The notes beneath the pieces are model-generated. The model did no database searches and was not told where the DNA came from. It saw nothing but the letters and a program-made list of their open reading frames with translations. Of a stretch of 64,000 nucleotides of DNA, positions 56,411 through 64,000 are shown piece after piece; position 1 is the first letter of the stretch; each line of letters begins with the position of its first letter. The DNA lies in NCBI GenBank assembly GCA_017794925.1, contig CP051238.1, positions 1,349,186 through 1,413,185 on the forward strand, written 5' to 3'. The translations under genes and the position numbers were made by a program. Origin of the DNA: Aestuariibacter sp. (GTDB taxonomy: Bacteria; Pseudomonadota; Gammaproteobacteria; Enterobacterales; Alteromonadaceae).

Positions 56411-58450
56411 ATGAATCGGATCACATTAAAGGCATTAATCCTGTCGGCCTTTATCATATTAATTGGCTCAATGGCCGTGACAAACTTTCTTGGGATTTCA
56501 GCGCTGTCCGGTATGAACGGACAGTTGAACAGTATTGTTGACCTGTCAGCAGAAAAAGTAAAACTCGCCGCCAGGATACGTCAGGACCTGCTTGCTATAA
56601 GCCGGAGCGACAAAAATATGATCCTGGCTGACTCAGTTGAGCAGATGAAAGTCTTTGCCAAAGAAATTGATGATGTCAAAGCTGAAATGCTGCAGAAGCG
56701 AGCTGAACTCAGAAAGCTGGCAACGGAAGACGGCAAGGTCAAGCTGGATGAGTTTTCAGAAACCTGGACAGAGTACGAAAGTGTACTTACGCAAATTAAA
56801 GAGCTGGCGTTTTTAAATTCCAACACCCGGGCAATGAATCTCAGTATAAATGATGCAAGACGAGCGCTGGATGATGCACAGGCTTCACTGACCGCATTGC
56901 TTATTAATATGGAGCGAAAAGTCACTGAACAGAAGTCTGTTGATGCATTGAGGAACGCCGCGGAAATACTAAAAATTACCACGCAAATTAACCTGAATCT
57001 GGTTGAAATCCAACGCGGTGAAAAAAATATTATTATCGCAAAAGACGAAAAGCTGATGGATCAGTTTGCTGATGAAATTAGTAAAAAAGAAGCGGAGTTG
57101 TACAGCAGACTTGAGAAACTGGAATCGATTGCCGCCAGTTCTGATCAGGTGCTAATTAATCAGTTTCGTCAGCAGTTTAAGAAATATTACGACTTCCATT
57201 TACAAGTGCGGGAAATCAGTCGAGAGAATGGGAATAAAAAAGCGTTCACACTGTCTGCATCAAGAGGGCGAGAACTGCTTGCTCAATCGGAAAAGTATCT
57301 CGCTGCGATTGTAGAAGTAAATGAACAGGCCATGCTAACAGACAAAGATGCCAGTGATGTTGCGTATAGTTCTGCTCGCAATCAGCTGTTGATTGCGCTT
57401 ACGGTGTCAGTAGTGATTGCGTTTGCCGTTGCCTGGATCGTAATACGCAGGGTAAATGTAGTAAGCGCAATTACCGACCGCATCGGCAAGGGTGACCTGA
57501 CTGCTACATTTGATCAGACAGCCAGCGATGCTGACATCTACGGTGTGCTTCGCAATATGAATGCGAACTTAAAACAAGTGGTATCCGAAGTCGTTGAAGC
57601 CTCAAGTAATGTTGCAGCAGGAAGTGGGCAGCTAAGTTCAACGGGTCAGCAAATTGCCCAGGGCGCTACGGAGCAAGCGGCGTCACTGGAGGAGATTTCC
57701 TCATCTATGGAAGAGATGGCGTCCAACATTGCACACAGTGCAGATAACGCGCAACAAACTGAGCAGATTGCCCGCAAAGCAGCAATTGATGCCGAGGAAA
57801 CCGGCAAGGCTGTGGAAGAAGCAGTAGAGGCAATGAAAGACATTGCTGACAAAATTGGCATTATTGAAGAGATTTCACGCCAGACCAACTTGTTGGCGCT
57901 GAATGCTGCCATTGAAGCTGCCAGAGCAGGCGAACACGGTAAAGGGTTTACGGTTGTTGCAGCCGAAGTCAGAAAGCTGGCTGAACGCAGTCAAAAAGCC
58001 GCCGCTGAAATTGTGACCAGAGCAAAAGGTAGTCTGGATGTTTCGGAGCAAGCGGGTCGTATGCTGGCAGAGCTTCTTCCGAATATTAAGAAAACCTCGG
58101 ATTTGGTTCAGGAGATCAGTGCATCGTCCCGTGAACAGGATGCTGGTGCCGCTGAAGTAAATAAAGCCCTGCAACAATTGGATGAGGTGGTACAACAGTC
58201 GGCTGCAGCAGCAGAAGAGATGGCCTCTACATCAGAAGAGCTTTCAGCACAGGCTGAGCAACTGAATGCAACAATCAACTACTTCAAATTAGATACCAAT
58301 CAATCGAAGTCTGCTAGCAAAAGCATGTCACCTTCGAAGCCAAAAGCCAGAGCGACTGCACCGAAGCTTGAAAAAAAATCGCCTGTGCTGGATGGCGTTG
58401 ATATCTCGTTGGGTGACGATGACGATAAGTCCGAGTTTGTCAGATACTAA
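56411..58450 (+). CDS. Methyl-accepting chemotaxis protein with CheR-docking tail
   Basis: A 679-residue transmembrane receptor. TM1 is at about 8-29, a long helical periplasmic region of nearly 300 residues looks like two successive four-helix-bundle sensor units ([20 protein letters not shown] and [20 protein letters not shown] are clear repeats), TM2 is at about 327-346, and HAMP follows. The signalling tip is [29 protein letters not shown]. After it comes a flexible Lys/Ser/Pro-rich tail of about 50 residues ending EFVRY, which fits the xZxxZ (Z aromatic) pentapeptide that binds CheR/CheB. It lies between cheA and cheW, so it is the cognate receptor of this array. Confidence 0.92.
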   Translation: MNRITLKALILSAFIILIGSMAVTNFLGISALSGMNGQLNSIVDLSAEKVKLAARIRQDLLAISRSDKNMILADSVEQMKVFAKEIDDVKAEMLQKRAELRKLATEDGKVKLDEFSETWTEYESVLTQIKELAFLNSNTRAMNLSINDARRALDDAQASLTALLINMERKVTEQKSVDALRNAAEILKITTQINLNLVEIQRGEKNIIIAKDEKLMDQFADEISKKEAELYSRLEKLESIAASSDQVLINQFRQQFKKYYDFHLQVREISRENGNKKAFTLSASRGRELLAQSEKYLAAIVEVNEQAMLTDKDASDVAYSSARNQLLIALTVSVVIAFAVAWIVIRRVNVVSAITDRIGKGDLTATFDQTASDADIYGVLRNMNANLKQVVSEVVEASSNVAAGSGQLSSTGQQIAQGATEQAASLEEISSSMEEMASNIAHSADNAQQTEQIARKAAIDAEETGKAVEEAVEAMKDIADKIGIIEEISRQTNLLALNAAIEAARAGEHGKGFTVVAAEVRKLAERSQKAAAEIVTRAKGSLDVSEQAGRMLAELLPNIKKTSDLVQEISASSREQDAGAAEVNKALQQLDEVVQQSAAAAEEMASTSEELSAQAEQLNATINYFKLDTNQSKSASKSMSPSKPKARATAPKLEKKSPVLDGVDISLGDDDDKSEFVRY

Positions 58451-58466
58451 GTTGGAGGATTGAGCA

Positions 58467-59021
58467 ATGGCTGATCACAACAATGAAGCACAGGGCCTTC
58501 AGGACGATAACGGCAGTGGCACCCTGCAATTGCTGACCTTTGTATTGGATGATGAAGTATACGGCACTGACATTAATCAGATTCAGGAAGTGCTTGAGTA
58601 TCGCAAGGTTACGCGCGTCCCCAGAACACCTGAATACTTGTTGGGTGTAATCAATCTTCGGGGGCAGGTGCTGCCAGTAGTGGATTTAAGACATCTGTTC
58701 GACATGCATCGTGCAGAAATCACTGTGAATACCTGCATCGTCATCGTAGATGTGTGTGTAGACGGCGAAAATGTTGCGTTGGGCATTCTTGCTGATGCGG
58801 TGAGAGAGGTCATTGAATTGCCATTGGGCGATATTAATCCTCCACCGCGTATCGGTAGCCGTATAGACACTAAATTCATTAGTGGGATGGGGAAATATCA
58901 CGATGAATTTATTGTCATCCTGAACCTGGCCAGGGTAATGGGCGATGAAGACCTTGGTGATGTCTATGAAGCAGTGAGTGCGACAAAAGACCTCGTTGAA
59001 GATGTCACAGAAAGTGAGTAA
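58467..59021 (+). CDS. cheW: Chemotaxis coupling protein CheW
   Basis: A 184-residue adaptor linking receptor and CheA. Conserved stretches are LLTFVLDDEVYGTDINQIQE, LLGVINLRGQVLPVVDLRHL and ALGILADAVREVIELP. A GGAGG site at 58454-58458 precedes the ATG. The N-terminal 20 residues and the acidic C-terminal tail are extra to the core fold. Confidence 0.94.
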   Translation: MADHNNEAQGLQDDNGSGTLQLLTFVLDDEVYGTDINQIQEVLEYRKVTRVPRTPEYLLGVINLRGQVLPVVDLRHLFDMHRAEITVNTCIVIVDVCVDGENVALGILADAVREVIELPLGDINPPPRIGSRIDTKFISGMGKYHDEFIVILNLARVMGDEDLGDVYEAVSATKDLVEDVTESE

Positions 59022-59028
59022 TGAAACA

Positions 59029-59904
59029 ATGATTCAGTCATCGACATTTCAAACAATCAAAGCCGATCCCTTGCATGAAAATGATCGTTTGCGGATTGCT
59101 GAATTTATTGAATCAACAGCAGGCATTCAAATGCCTGCTACGAAAAAAACACTGATTGAATCACGTCTTAGAAAACGCCAACGGGCGCTTTCATTTGAAT
59201 CATTGCGGTCTTACATAGCCTTTGTATTTGATACCGCTGATGGTGAGAAGGAGCGGTTACACCTGCTGGATGCACTCACTACCAATAAGACCGAATTTTA
59301 CAGGGAAGCGCAGCACTTCGAATTTCTCAGAGCACACTTGCAGAACAACATTAATACGTACAACGGTGAGTTTAAGGTATGGAGTGCAGGATGTTCGTCA
59401 GGGGAAGAAGCGTATACGCTCGGTATTGAAATGCTCGAGTTTCAGAGGGAGTTCCCCCGGTTTTCTTTTGCTGTGAATGCCACTGATATCTCTGCCAGTT
59501 GTTTGCAACACGCTAAGCGCGCCGTTTATCACCATGACAAAATTGAGCCGGTAGACATGGTCTTGCGGCGACGTTATTTGCTAAGAAGCCGGAGCAAAAA
59601 CGATAACTCAGTGAAAATGGCTCCGGAACTCACTTCCGTGGTCAATTTCGACTTCTTCAATTTAATTACGGGAGACTGGAGCCCTTATCACCAACAGTTC
59701 TCGGTGATCTTTTGTCGCAACGTCATGATTTACTTTAATCAGGACGACCGCGCCCGTCTAACCCAGCGCTTTTACCAGTCACTTGATGATGGTGGCCTGT
59801 TGTTTATAGGGCATTCTGAAACGCTTATTGACCCGCAAGGACTGTTTGTCAGGCTGCGTCCCACCATTTACATGAAGAAGTCTGTTTATGGGCGAAAAGA
59901 TTAA
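59029..59904 (+). CDS. cheR: Chemoreceptor glutamate methyltransferase CheR
   Basis: SAM-dependent methyltransferase that methylates receptor glutamates. The N-terminal helical domain includes [13 protein letters not shown]. The catalytic domain shows [17 protein letters not shown], the SAM loop [24 protein letters not shown] and FCRNVMIYF. Several starts are possible: ATG at 59029 just after the cheW stop, giving 291 residues of usual length, or ATG at 59002. The overlap with cheB suggests coupled translation. Confidence 0.94.
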   Translation: MIQSSTFQTIKADPLHENDRLRIAEFIESTAGIQMPATKKTLIESRLRKRQRALSFESLRSYIAFVFDTADGEKERLHLLDALTTNKTEFYREAQHFEFLRAHLQNNINTYNGEFKVWSAGCSSGEEAYTLGIEMLEFQREFPRFSFAVNATDISASCLQHAKRAVYHHDKIEPVDMVLRRRYLLRSRSKNDNSVKMAPELTSVVNFDFFNLITGDWSPYHQQFSVIFCRNVMIYFNQDDRARLTQRFYQSLDDGGLLFIGHSETLIDPQGLFVRLRPTIYMKKSVYGRKD

Positions 59905-60949
59905 AGTACTTATTGTTGACGACTCAGCGTTAGTTCGTCAGTCACTGCAACATATGCTGTCAACGGAAGACGATATCGAGGTCATCGGCACAGCTCAGGA
60001 TCCTTTTGTTGCCGTAGAGAAAATGAAAAAGGTCTTGCCCGATGTGATAACTCTCGACGTTGAGATGCCGAGAATGGACGGTGTGACATTTTTAAAAAAA
60101 CTTATGCAACAACATCCCATTCCTGTGGTGATTTGTTCGTCGTTAGTGGGTGATGGCACGATGACGCATATAAAAGCACTGGAAGCTGGCGCGGTTGACA
60201 TTATTTTGAAACCTCAAATGGGGACCAAACAGTTCTTTTTTGATAGTCAGGTGCAGATTTGCGATGCAATACGCGCGGCGTCAAAAGCCAGGCCAAAGAA
60301 GCTATTTCGGCCTTCAGCTGTGCCAGTAAAGAATAATGCTGACGTTGTCCTTGCTAAACGACAGCATAACGCAATGGCAGAAACAACCGACAAAGTCATC
60401 GTAATCGGAGCTTCAACCGGTGGTACGGAAGCCATCAAAGACGTACTGATCAAAATGCCGTTGAACTGTCCGGGTATTGTTATTGTGCAGCACATGCCGG
60501 AAGGCTTTACCCGTTCTTTTGCTCAGCGTTTGAACTCGCTCTGCGAGATCAACGTAAAAGAAGCCTGCAATGGCGATCCCGTTTTGCGAGGGCAGGCACT
60601 GATAGCGCCGGGTAATAAGCATACGATTCTCAAGCGCAGTGGCGCACGTTATTACGTAGAAGTAAGAGATGGCCCACTGGTATCAAGGCACCGGCCGTCG
60701 GTAGATGTATTGTTTCGTTCTGCCGCAAAATACGCAGGAAGAAACGCACTGGCGGCGATACTCACCGGCATGGGGGATGACGGCGCCGAAGGCATGCTCG
60801 AACTGAAAGAGTCGGGCGCCTGGACATGTGCTCAGGATGAAGCCAGCAGTGTGGTATATGGTATGCCAAAAGAAGCGTATGAACGCGGAGGGGCATTGCA
60901 ACAATGTCCGTTGAATAAGATTGCAGATGAACTCTTACGGAAGGCCTGA
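59888..60949 (+). CDS. cheB: Chemoreceptor methylesterase CheB
   Basis: A 353-residue methylesterase/glutamine deamidase. The receiver domain has Asp57 ([13 protein letters not shown]). The C-terminal esterase has the catalytic triad Ser in [11 protein letters not shown], His in VQHMPEGFT and Asp in [12 protein letters not shown]. The linker is about 40 residues. The start overlaps cheR and the stop overlaps the cheD ATG. Confidence 0.95.
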   Translation: MGEKIKVLIVDDSALVRQSLQHMLSTEDDIEVIGTAQDPFVAVEKMKKVLPDVITLDVEMPRMDGVTFLKKLMQQHPIPVVICSSLVGDGTMTHIKALEAGAVDIILKPQMGTKQFFFDSQVQICDAIRAASKARPKKLFRPSAVPVKNNADVVLAKRQHNAMAETTDKVIVIGASTGGTEAIKDVLIKMPLNCPGIVIVQHMPEGFTRSFAQRLNSLCEINVKEACNGDPVLRGQALIAPGNKHTILKRSGARYYVEVRDGPLVSRHRPSVDVLFRSAAKYAGRNALAAILTGMGDDGAEGMLELKESGAWTCAQDEASSVVYGMPKEAYERGGALQQCPLNKIADELLRKA

Positions 60950-61479
60950 TGGAAAGAAAACACAAGCGCGTGATCCTGCATGCAGGAGACTATTGCTTCG
61001 ACCGCGCGGGAACGCAGGTACACACGCTACTGGGATCATGTGTGTCGATTGTATTATGGCATCCTGAAAAAATGATTGGTGGGATGTGCCATTATGCACT
61101 CCCATATCGCTTTGAACGGCACGATAAACGCATGAACCCAAGGTTTGCAGATGATTGCATGACATTGTTTAAGCGCTCGGTAAAACGGCATAAAACACAT
61201 TTGCATGAGTACAAGGCTAAAGTGTTTGGTGGTGGTAACATGTACAGAAAGTTCAGGCGTGCGCCAATTGACGATATTCAGCGAAAGCCGGTGGGAGAGA
61301 AAAATGTCGAAGCCGCTTTTTCGCTGTTGATGAACGAAGGGATAGAGATACAGGTGGCTCATGTGGGGGAATTTGGCTACCGACGTATTGTATTTGATGT
61401 GGCAAATGGTGATGTGTGGGTTAAATTCCAACCTCTCAACAAAATGGGAAATCAGGACTCACTTTCAGGTGTAAGTTAA
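60949..61479 (+). CDS. cheD: Chemoreceptor glutamine deamidase CheD
   Basis: A 176-residue deamidase that prepares receptor glutamines for methylation. The catalytic Cys31 (TLLGSCVSIVLW) and His48 (GGMCHYALP) are in place, and KVFGGGNMYRKF matches the family core. The ATG overlaps the cheB TGA. It is the last gene of the chemosensory operon; yggX begins 71 bases later. Confidence 0.94.
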   Translation: MERKHKRVILHAGDYCFDRAGTQVHTLLGSCVSIVLWHPEKMIGGMCHYALPYRFERHDKRMNPRFADDCMTLFKRSVKRHKTHLHEYKAKVFGGGNMYRKFRRAPIDDIQRKPVGEKNVEAAFSLLMNEGIEIQVAHVGEFGYRRIVFDVANGDVWVKFQPLNKMGNQDSLSGVS

Positions 61480-61550
61480 TACCAACGCTTCCGTTAGCCG
61501 GCAATAGTGATAAACTGCGTATAATAGTAAGCAAAGCAGAGATTAGATGA

Positions 61551-61826
61551 ATGCCAAGAACGGTATTTTGCTCGCATCTTAAGAAAGATGCAGATGGTTT
61601 GGATTTTCAGCTTTACCCGGGTGAGTTAGGTAAGCGTATTTTCGACAATATTTCGAAGGAAGCCTGGGCCGAATGGCAAAAAAAGCAAACCATGCTGATC
61701 AACGAGAAAAAACTGAATATGATGGAGCCTACCGACAGGCAATTTTTGGAAACACAAATGGAAGCGTTTCTGTTTGAAGGCAAAGAGCCCACCATTGAAG
61801 GCTATGTGCCACCGAAAAAGCCGTGA
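61551..61826 (+). CDS. yggX: Iron(II)-trafficking protein YggX
   Basis: A 91-residue protein protecting iron-sulfur clusters against oxidative damage. The sequence closely follows E. coli Ygg[44 protein letters not shown] and [13 protein letters not shown]. The conserved Cys near residue 7 is present. In most gammaproteobacteria it follows mutY directly; here it is separated from mutY by the hybrid kinase and chemosensory genes. Confidence 0.97.
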   Translation: MPRTVFCSHLKKDADGLDFQLYPGELGKRIFDNISKEAWAEWQKKQTMLINEKKLNMMEPTDRQFLETQMEAFLFEGKEPTIEGYVPPKKP

Positions 61827-61881
61827 TTTTGCGCATTTTGAGCAAAGAACGCGCAGTTGGAAAAAATTCTTGTAAAAACGG

Positions 61882-61910
61882 TTGACTTGAAAGCTCGAAA
61901 CTCGTTAAAT
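61882..61910 (+). promoter_or_regulatory. Sigma-70 promoter of tRNA-Phe
   Basis: TTGACT (61882-61887) and TTAAAT (61905-61910) are spaced by exactly 17 bases, 51 bases ahead of the tRNA. The sequence after the -10 (ACGCACCC) is GC-rich, as in stringently controlled stable-RNA promoters. Confidence 0.82.
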
Positions 61911-61961
61911 ACGCACCCACAGCAAGACAGGTACAACACCTGACAACGCTAACCAGTTTTA

Positions 61962-62037
61962 GCCTCGATAGCTCAGTTGGTAGAGCAGCGGATTGAAAAT
62001 CCGCGTGTCCCTGGTTCGATCCCGGGTCGAGGCACCA
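61962..62037 (+). tRNA. tRNA-Phe (GAA), CCA encoded
   Basis: A 76-base cloverleaf: acceptor GCCTCGA/TCGAGGC, D-loop with AGTTGGTAG, anticodon loop TTGAAAA giving anticodon GAA, T-loop TTCGATC in a CCTGG/CCGGG stem, discriminator A and encoded CCA. All stems pair, with one G-T in the T stem. A strong promoter and terminator flank it. Confidence 0.97.
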
Positions 62038-62044
62038 TTCTTAG

Positions 62045-62074
62045 AAGCCCCGCATGAAAGTGCGGGGCTTTTTT
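62045..62074 (+). terminator. Rho-independent terminator of tRNA-Phe
   Basis: AGCCCCGCA (62046-62054) pairs with TGCGGGGCT (62061-62069) around TGAAAG, followed by a run of T to 62074. It lies 8 bases after the tRNA. Confidence 0.93.
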
Positions 62075-62142
62075 GATCCTAGCGTCAAAACTTGTGATAA
62101 CCGGGACACGCTGGCGTGTCACCTGCCGGTAACCGTGAGTTG

Positions 62143-62162
62143 CGATCCCGGGTCGTGGCACC
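62143..62162 (+). repeat. Copy of the tRNA-Phe 3' end (att-like or tRNA remnant)
   Basis: Twenty bases match positions 62017-62036 of the tRNA-Phe gene at 19 of 20 positions (T-loop, acceptor arm and most of CCA). Further upstream GCGTGTC also recurs, as in the variable loop. This could be the far attachment site of an element that has been lost, or a decayed second tRNA-Phe gene with an insertion in the T-arm. Confidence 0.7.
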
Positions 62163-62202
62163 GTTGTGCGTAATAAGTTTCAACGCTAATACTTTAAGGT
62201 TC

Positions 62203-62237
62203 AAAAAAATCCCGCCTACATAAATTGTTGGCGGGAT
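62203..62237 (-). terminator. Rho-independent terminator of the second PEP-CTERM gene
   Basis: ATCCCGCC (62209-62216) pairs with GGCGGGAT (62230-62237) across a 13-base loop. On the minus strand it ends in a run of seven T, and lies 47 bases after the stop of the PEP-CTERM gene. Confidence 0.85.
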
Positions 62238-62283
62238 CTTATTCTTTAAAGACTATTACAGTAAGCCTGCTCTAGATATTCGA

Positions 62284-62922
62284 CTAAGCCCTGTGCTTTC
62301 TGAAAGCTAAACCCGCTATGCCTAATCCTAGAAGTGCAATACTTGCCGGTGCAGGTACGGGAGCATTGCTTCCTGTTTGGATCACCAATTCAGGAATAAC
62401 CCAATTTATACTCTGAGTGATTCGTATGGTGTTAAAGGCAATATCGCTTTCAAAATAATCAGTTACCGGTGGAGTCTCTATATCAGGGGTAAGGATTGAG
62501 CCTACAACAACAGCACCGTCCAGGAACTCTAGCGTTGATGACGTGCGATCAGCTAATTGAAAACCGAATTGCGTAACATAATGGTCTAGTACAATGGTTA
62601 AATCGGTTGAATTCTGGAAACTACTTAATTCCGATACGATTGTTAAACCCGAACCATCGCGAGCCAGGGCATTACCCGAACCAAGGTCTGTGTCATAGGT
62701 ACCGGAGCCTGAAGTTGCAGAAAACATCATGGAAAGAATTCCCGCTCCAGGTGCGGCAGCGTTTATCGCTGCAAGGGAGGTTGAACCCGTTGCAAAAGTG
62801 CCGAAATCGATCGTTACGCTCGGGTTGCTCATGTTGCTAATTTCAATGATTGTAGCATTAGCAGACAATGATGCTACAGACAGACCTGCTGCAATAATTA
62901 GATTTTTGACCGTTTTAAACAT
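62284..62922 (-). CDS. PEP-CTERM sorting-domain protein
   Basis: A 212-residue exported protein. It has a signal peptide ending near SLSANA, a beta-rich Ser/Thr/Gly-rich mature domain without a recognised family (rare cysteines, and stretches such as FGFQLADRTSSTLEFLDGAV that recall structural domains of PEP-CTERM proteins) and a full sorting tail VPAPASIALLGLGIAGLAFR followed by KHRA. The Pro-Ala-Pro variant is common in this family. It should be processed by an exosortase encoded elsewhere and reach the cell surface or matrix. A GGAG site lies before the ATG at 62922. Upstream a weak GG-N10-GC element (62996-63009, minus strand) may be a sigma-54 site. Confidence 0.85.
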   Translation of the reverse strand: MFKTVKNLIIAAGLSVASLSANATIIEISNMSNPSVTIDFGTFATGSTSLAAINAAAPGAGILSMMFSATSGSGTYDTDLGSGNALARDGSGLTIVSELSSFQNSTDLTIVLDHYVTQFGFQLADRTSSTLEFLDGAVVVGSILTPDIETPPVTDYFESDIAFNTIRITQSINWVIPELVIQTGSNAPVPAPASIALLGLGIAGLAFRKHRA

Positions 62923-62950
62923 GACTACTCCTAGACTTCACAAAGTTTAA

Positions 62951-63802
62951 ACGAAAGGACATTTGCTATTTATATCAATCTACAGATACAAAGAGGCAGT
63001 AAGAGCCCCGGACATCGATTGAGTTAACAAATTTAGCAAGTACCGAAGGCCTGACTCAGTTTTGAAGTAAGCAAATATGATGCCTTTGACGTAATTGTTT
63101 GAAGCATAAGACATATATATTATTTTCTAATCCGTGTTTAGATTTTTGTAAATAAAACTTAACAATGAATAAATGCGATTTGAAGTGAATACGGTTGATT
63201 CGCAAAGATTGATAACAAAGCCATTTTAAATAATCCGCATAAAAACAATGGTTTATAGGAATGAGCTTAAGTTGGGTTGAGTGTAAAAATAGCTGACGGT
63301 AAGTTTGTAGAGCACAAATGACAGGCAAACTTATACCAATCAGTATTTTGTATTGGGTTAAATTGCGATTTAACCTTAAAAGAGTTTTGTGTTCATGAAC
63401 CCCATTTTCTTAAAATAAAAATCTGCTATTTCTAATTTGCAAACGGAATTAACCACAGATTAAAAAATTAAGGGTAAATGTACGCAGGAAATAGTTTTGT
63501 TGAGAAGGCGTATTGCTTAATATTCACGAGGTGAAGTTGGATTTTCGGGACAGTGTCTCATTTGGTAATCTTTCCTCCAGAAACCTCTGCCCGTGTATTC
63601 AGCGACGAATTAAGTTGTTGTGAACATGCTTTTGCGCTCGAACTCAGTACTAACTTAAAGATTGCACACTTATTGATGCAAAAATGCAGAGAAATGGTTT
63701 GCACTTTATTATCAGTCCGTCATGATCCCCGACAACAATGAGCATGTACAAGCTCGCATTCCCGATATAGCAACACGTTAATTTTAGTAATATAGGCAAA
63801 GC
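62951..63802. other. AT-rich intergenic region without a convincing gene
   Basis: About 850 bases rich in A and T between the PEP-CTERM gene and the Hsp70-like gene. Short frames exist on both strands (63056-63328 minus, 63553-63741 plus) but neither has a ribosome site, family features or normal codon use. It holds a palindrome at 63356-63375. It probably contains the promoters of both flanking genes. Confidence 0.5.
63356..63375. repeat. Perfect inverted repeat in intergenic DNA
   Basis: GGTTAAAT (63356-63363) and ATTTAACC (63368-63375) form a perfect 8-base stem around TGCG. Just upstream, TATACCAAT and TATTGGG form a second, imperfect pair. Together they resemble a small palindromic repeat element rather than a terminator. 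Confidence 0.5.
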
Positions 63803-64000
63803 ATGGCGGCAATAGGTATTGATTACGGTACGTCTAATTCAGAAGTAGTCTTTTTTGACGGTAATCATCATTCCCACGTAAAACTCGATCCTCAGGTAAA
63901 AGACGGTAATAAAATTCGCTCGTCTATTTTTATTTATTACCCGGACGAATTACCTACGCCGCCAAACGAGGTTGTTGAAGCCAAAGTAGCTCAGCTACAG
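63803..64000 (+). CDS. Hsp70-family (YegD-like) protein, N-terminal fragment
   Basis: The frame from ATG 63803 to the window end encodes 66 residues beginning MAAIGIDYGTSNSEVVFFDG. The motif IGIDYGTSNSEV is the first phosphate loop of the Hsp70 ATPase, in the variant seen in YegD-type chaperone-like proteins, not DnaK (which has GIDLGTTNS). The rest lies outside the window, so the C-terminal architecture is unknown. Confidence 0.82.
   Translation, partial: MAAIGIDYGTSNSEVVFFDGNHHSHVKLDPQVKDGNKIRSSIFIYYPDELPTPPNEVVEAKVAQLQ

Noticed and set aside
61973..62161. Minus-strand 62-residue frame over tRNA-Phe
   Set aside because: It is antisense to an intact tRNA gene and its terminator.
63056..63328. 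Minus-strand frame of 90 residues in the AT-rich region
   Set aside because: No ribosome site, composition dominated by Ile, Leu, His, Lys and Gln from AT-rich DNA, and no recognisable motif.
63553..63741. Plus-strand GTG-initiated frame of 62 residues just before the Hsp70-like gene
   Set aside because: Only a weak GAGGTGA lies nearby and the sequence has no domain or signal; it might be a real small gene but the evidence is too thin.

Overview
The window reads as chromosomal DNA of a marine gammaproteobacterium, most likely of the order Alteromonadales (Alteromonas or Aestuariibacter type). The grounds are a full MSHA pilus locus directly before mreBCD (an order also known from Vibrio), an ArcA regulator close to the E. 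coli protein, PEP-CTERM proteins with a PrsT-like TPR protein, and dense gammaproteobacterial housekeeping synteny (maf-rng-yhdP-nitrilase-tldD-yjgA-pmbA, trmB near mutY, yggX). Genus is inference; no rRNA is present.

Layout. 1-797: two minus-strand genes, a truncated lipoprotein and a hexapeptide-repeat acetyltransferase. 916-24775: the MSHA type IV pilus operon in the order mshI, mshI2, J, K, L, M, N, E, G, F, B, A, C, D, O, P, Q, with start and stop codons mostly overlapping; it ends in two full-length tandem mshQ-type adhesin genes. 24928-27348: mreBCD. 27348-37493: maf, rng, yhdP, a nitrilase-family amidase, tldD, yjgA (reverse) and pmbA. 37627-41520: a choice-of-anchor A / PEP-CTERM-like exported protein and a large TPR protein of PrsT type. 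41585-48602, all reverse: arcA, an orphan membrane histidine kinase, a small periplasmic protein coupled to glgA, glgA, rsmC, trmB and an alpha/beta hydrolase. 48720-49763: mutY. 49768-61479: a soluble hybrid kinase facing a complete chemosensory operon (receiver protein, cheY, STAS, cheA, MCP, cheW, cheR, cheB, cheD). 61551-62074: yggX, tRNA-Phe and its terminator. 62143-62162: a copy of the tRNA-Phe 3' end. 62284-62922: a second PEP-CTERM protein. 62951-63802: AT-rich DNA with no convincing gene. 63803-64000: the start of an Hsp70/YegD-like gene.

How the parts work together. The MSHA operon encodes a complete attachment pilus: assembly platform (MshI, I2, J, G), secretin and helpers (L, K, M), extension ATPase with a c-di-GMP-binding type N-terminus (E), and major and minor pilins (A, B, C, D, O, P), plus two giant lectin-like surface proteins. 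The chemosensory cluster has no flagellar genes or cheZ beside it and lies between mutY and yggX, which are neighbours in E. coli, so it looks like an accessory signalling module inserted at a conserved junction. Its CheA carries a short segment resembling the MshE N-terminal motif, and its MCP ends in a pentapeptide of the type that tethers CheR/CheB. The choice-of-anchor PEP-CTERM gene has a good sigma-54-like promoter sequence. No CRISPR array, insertion sequence or intact prophage is visible. Protein calls rest on reading the translated sequences; no database search was run.
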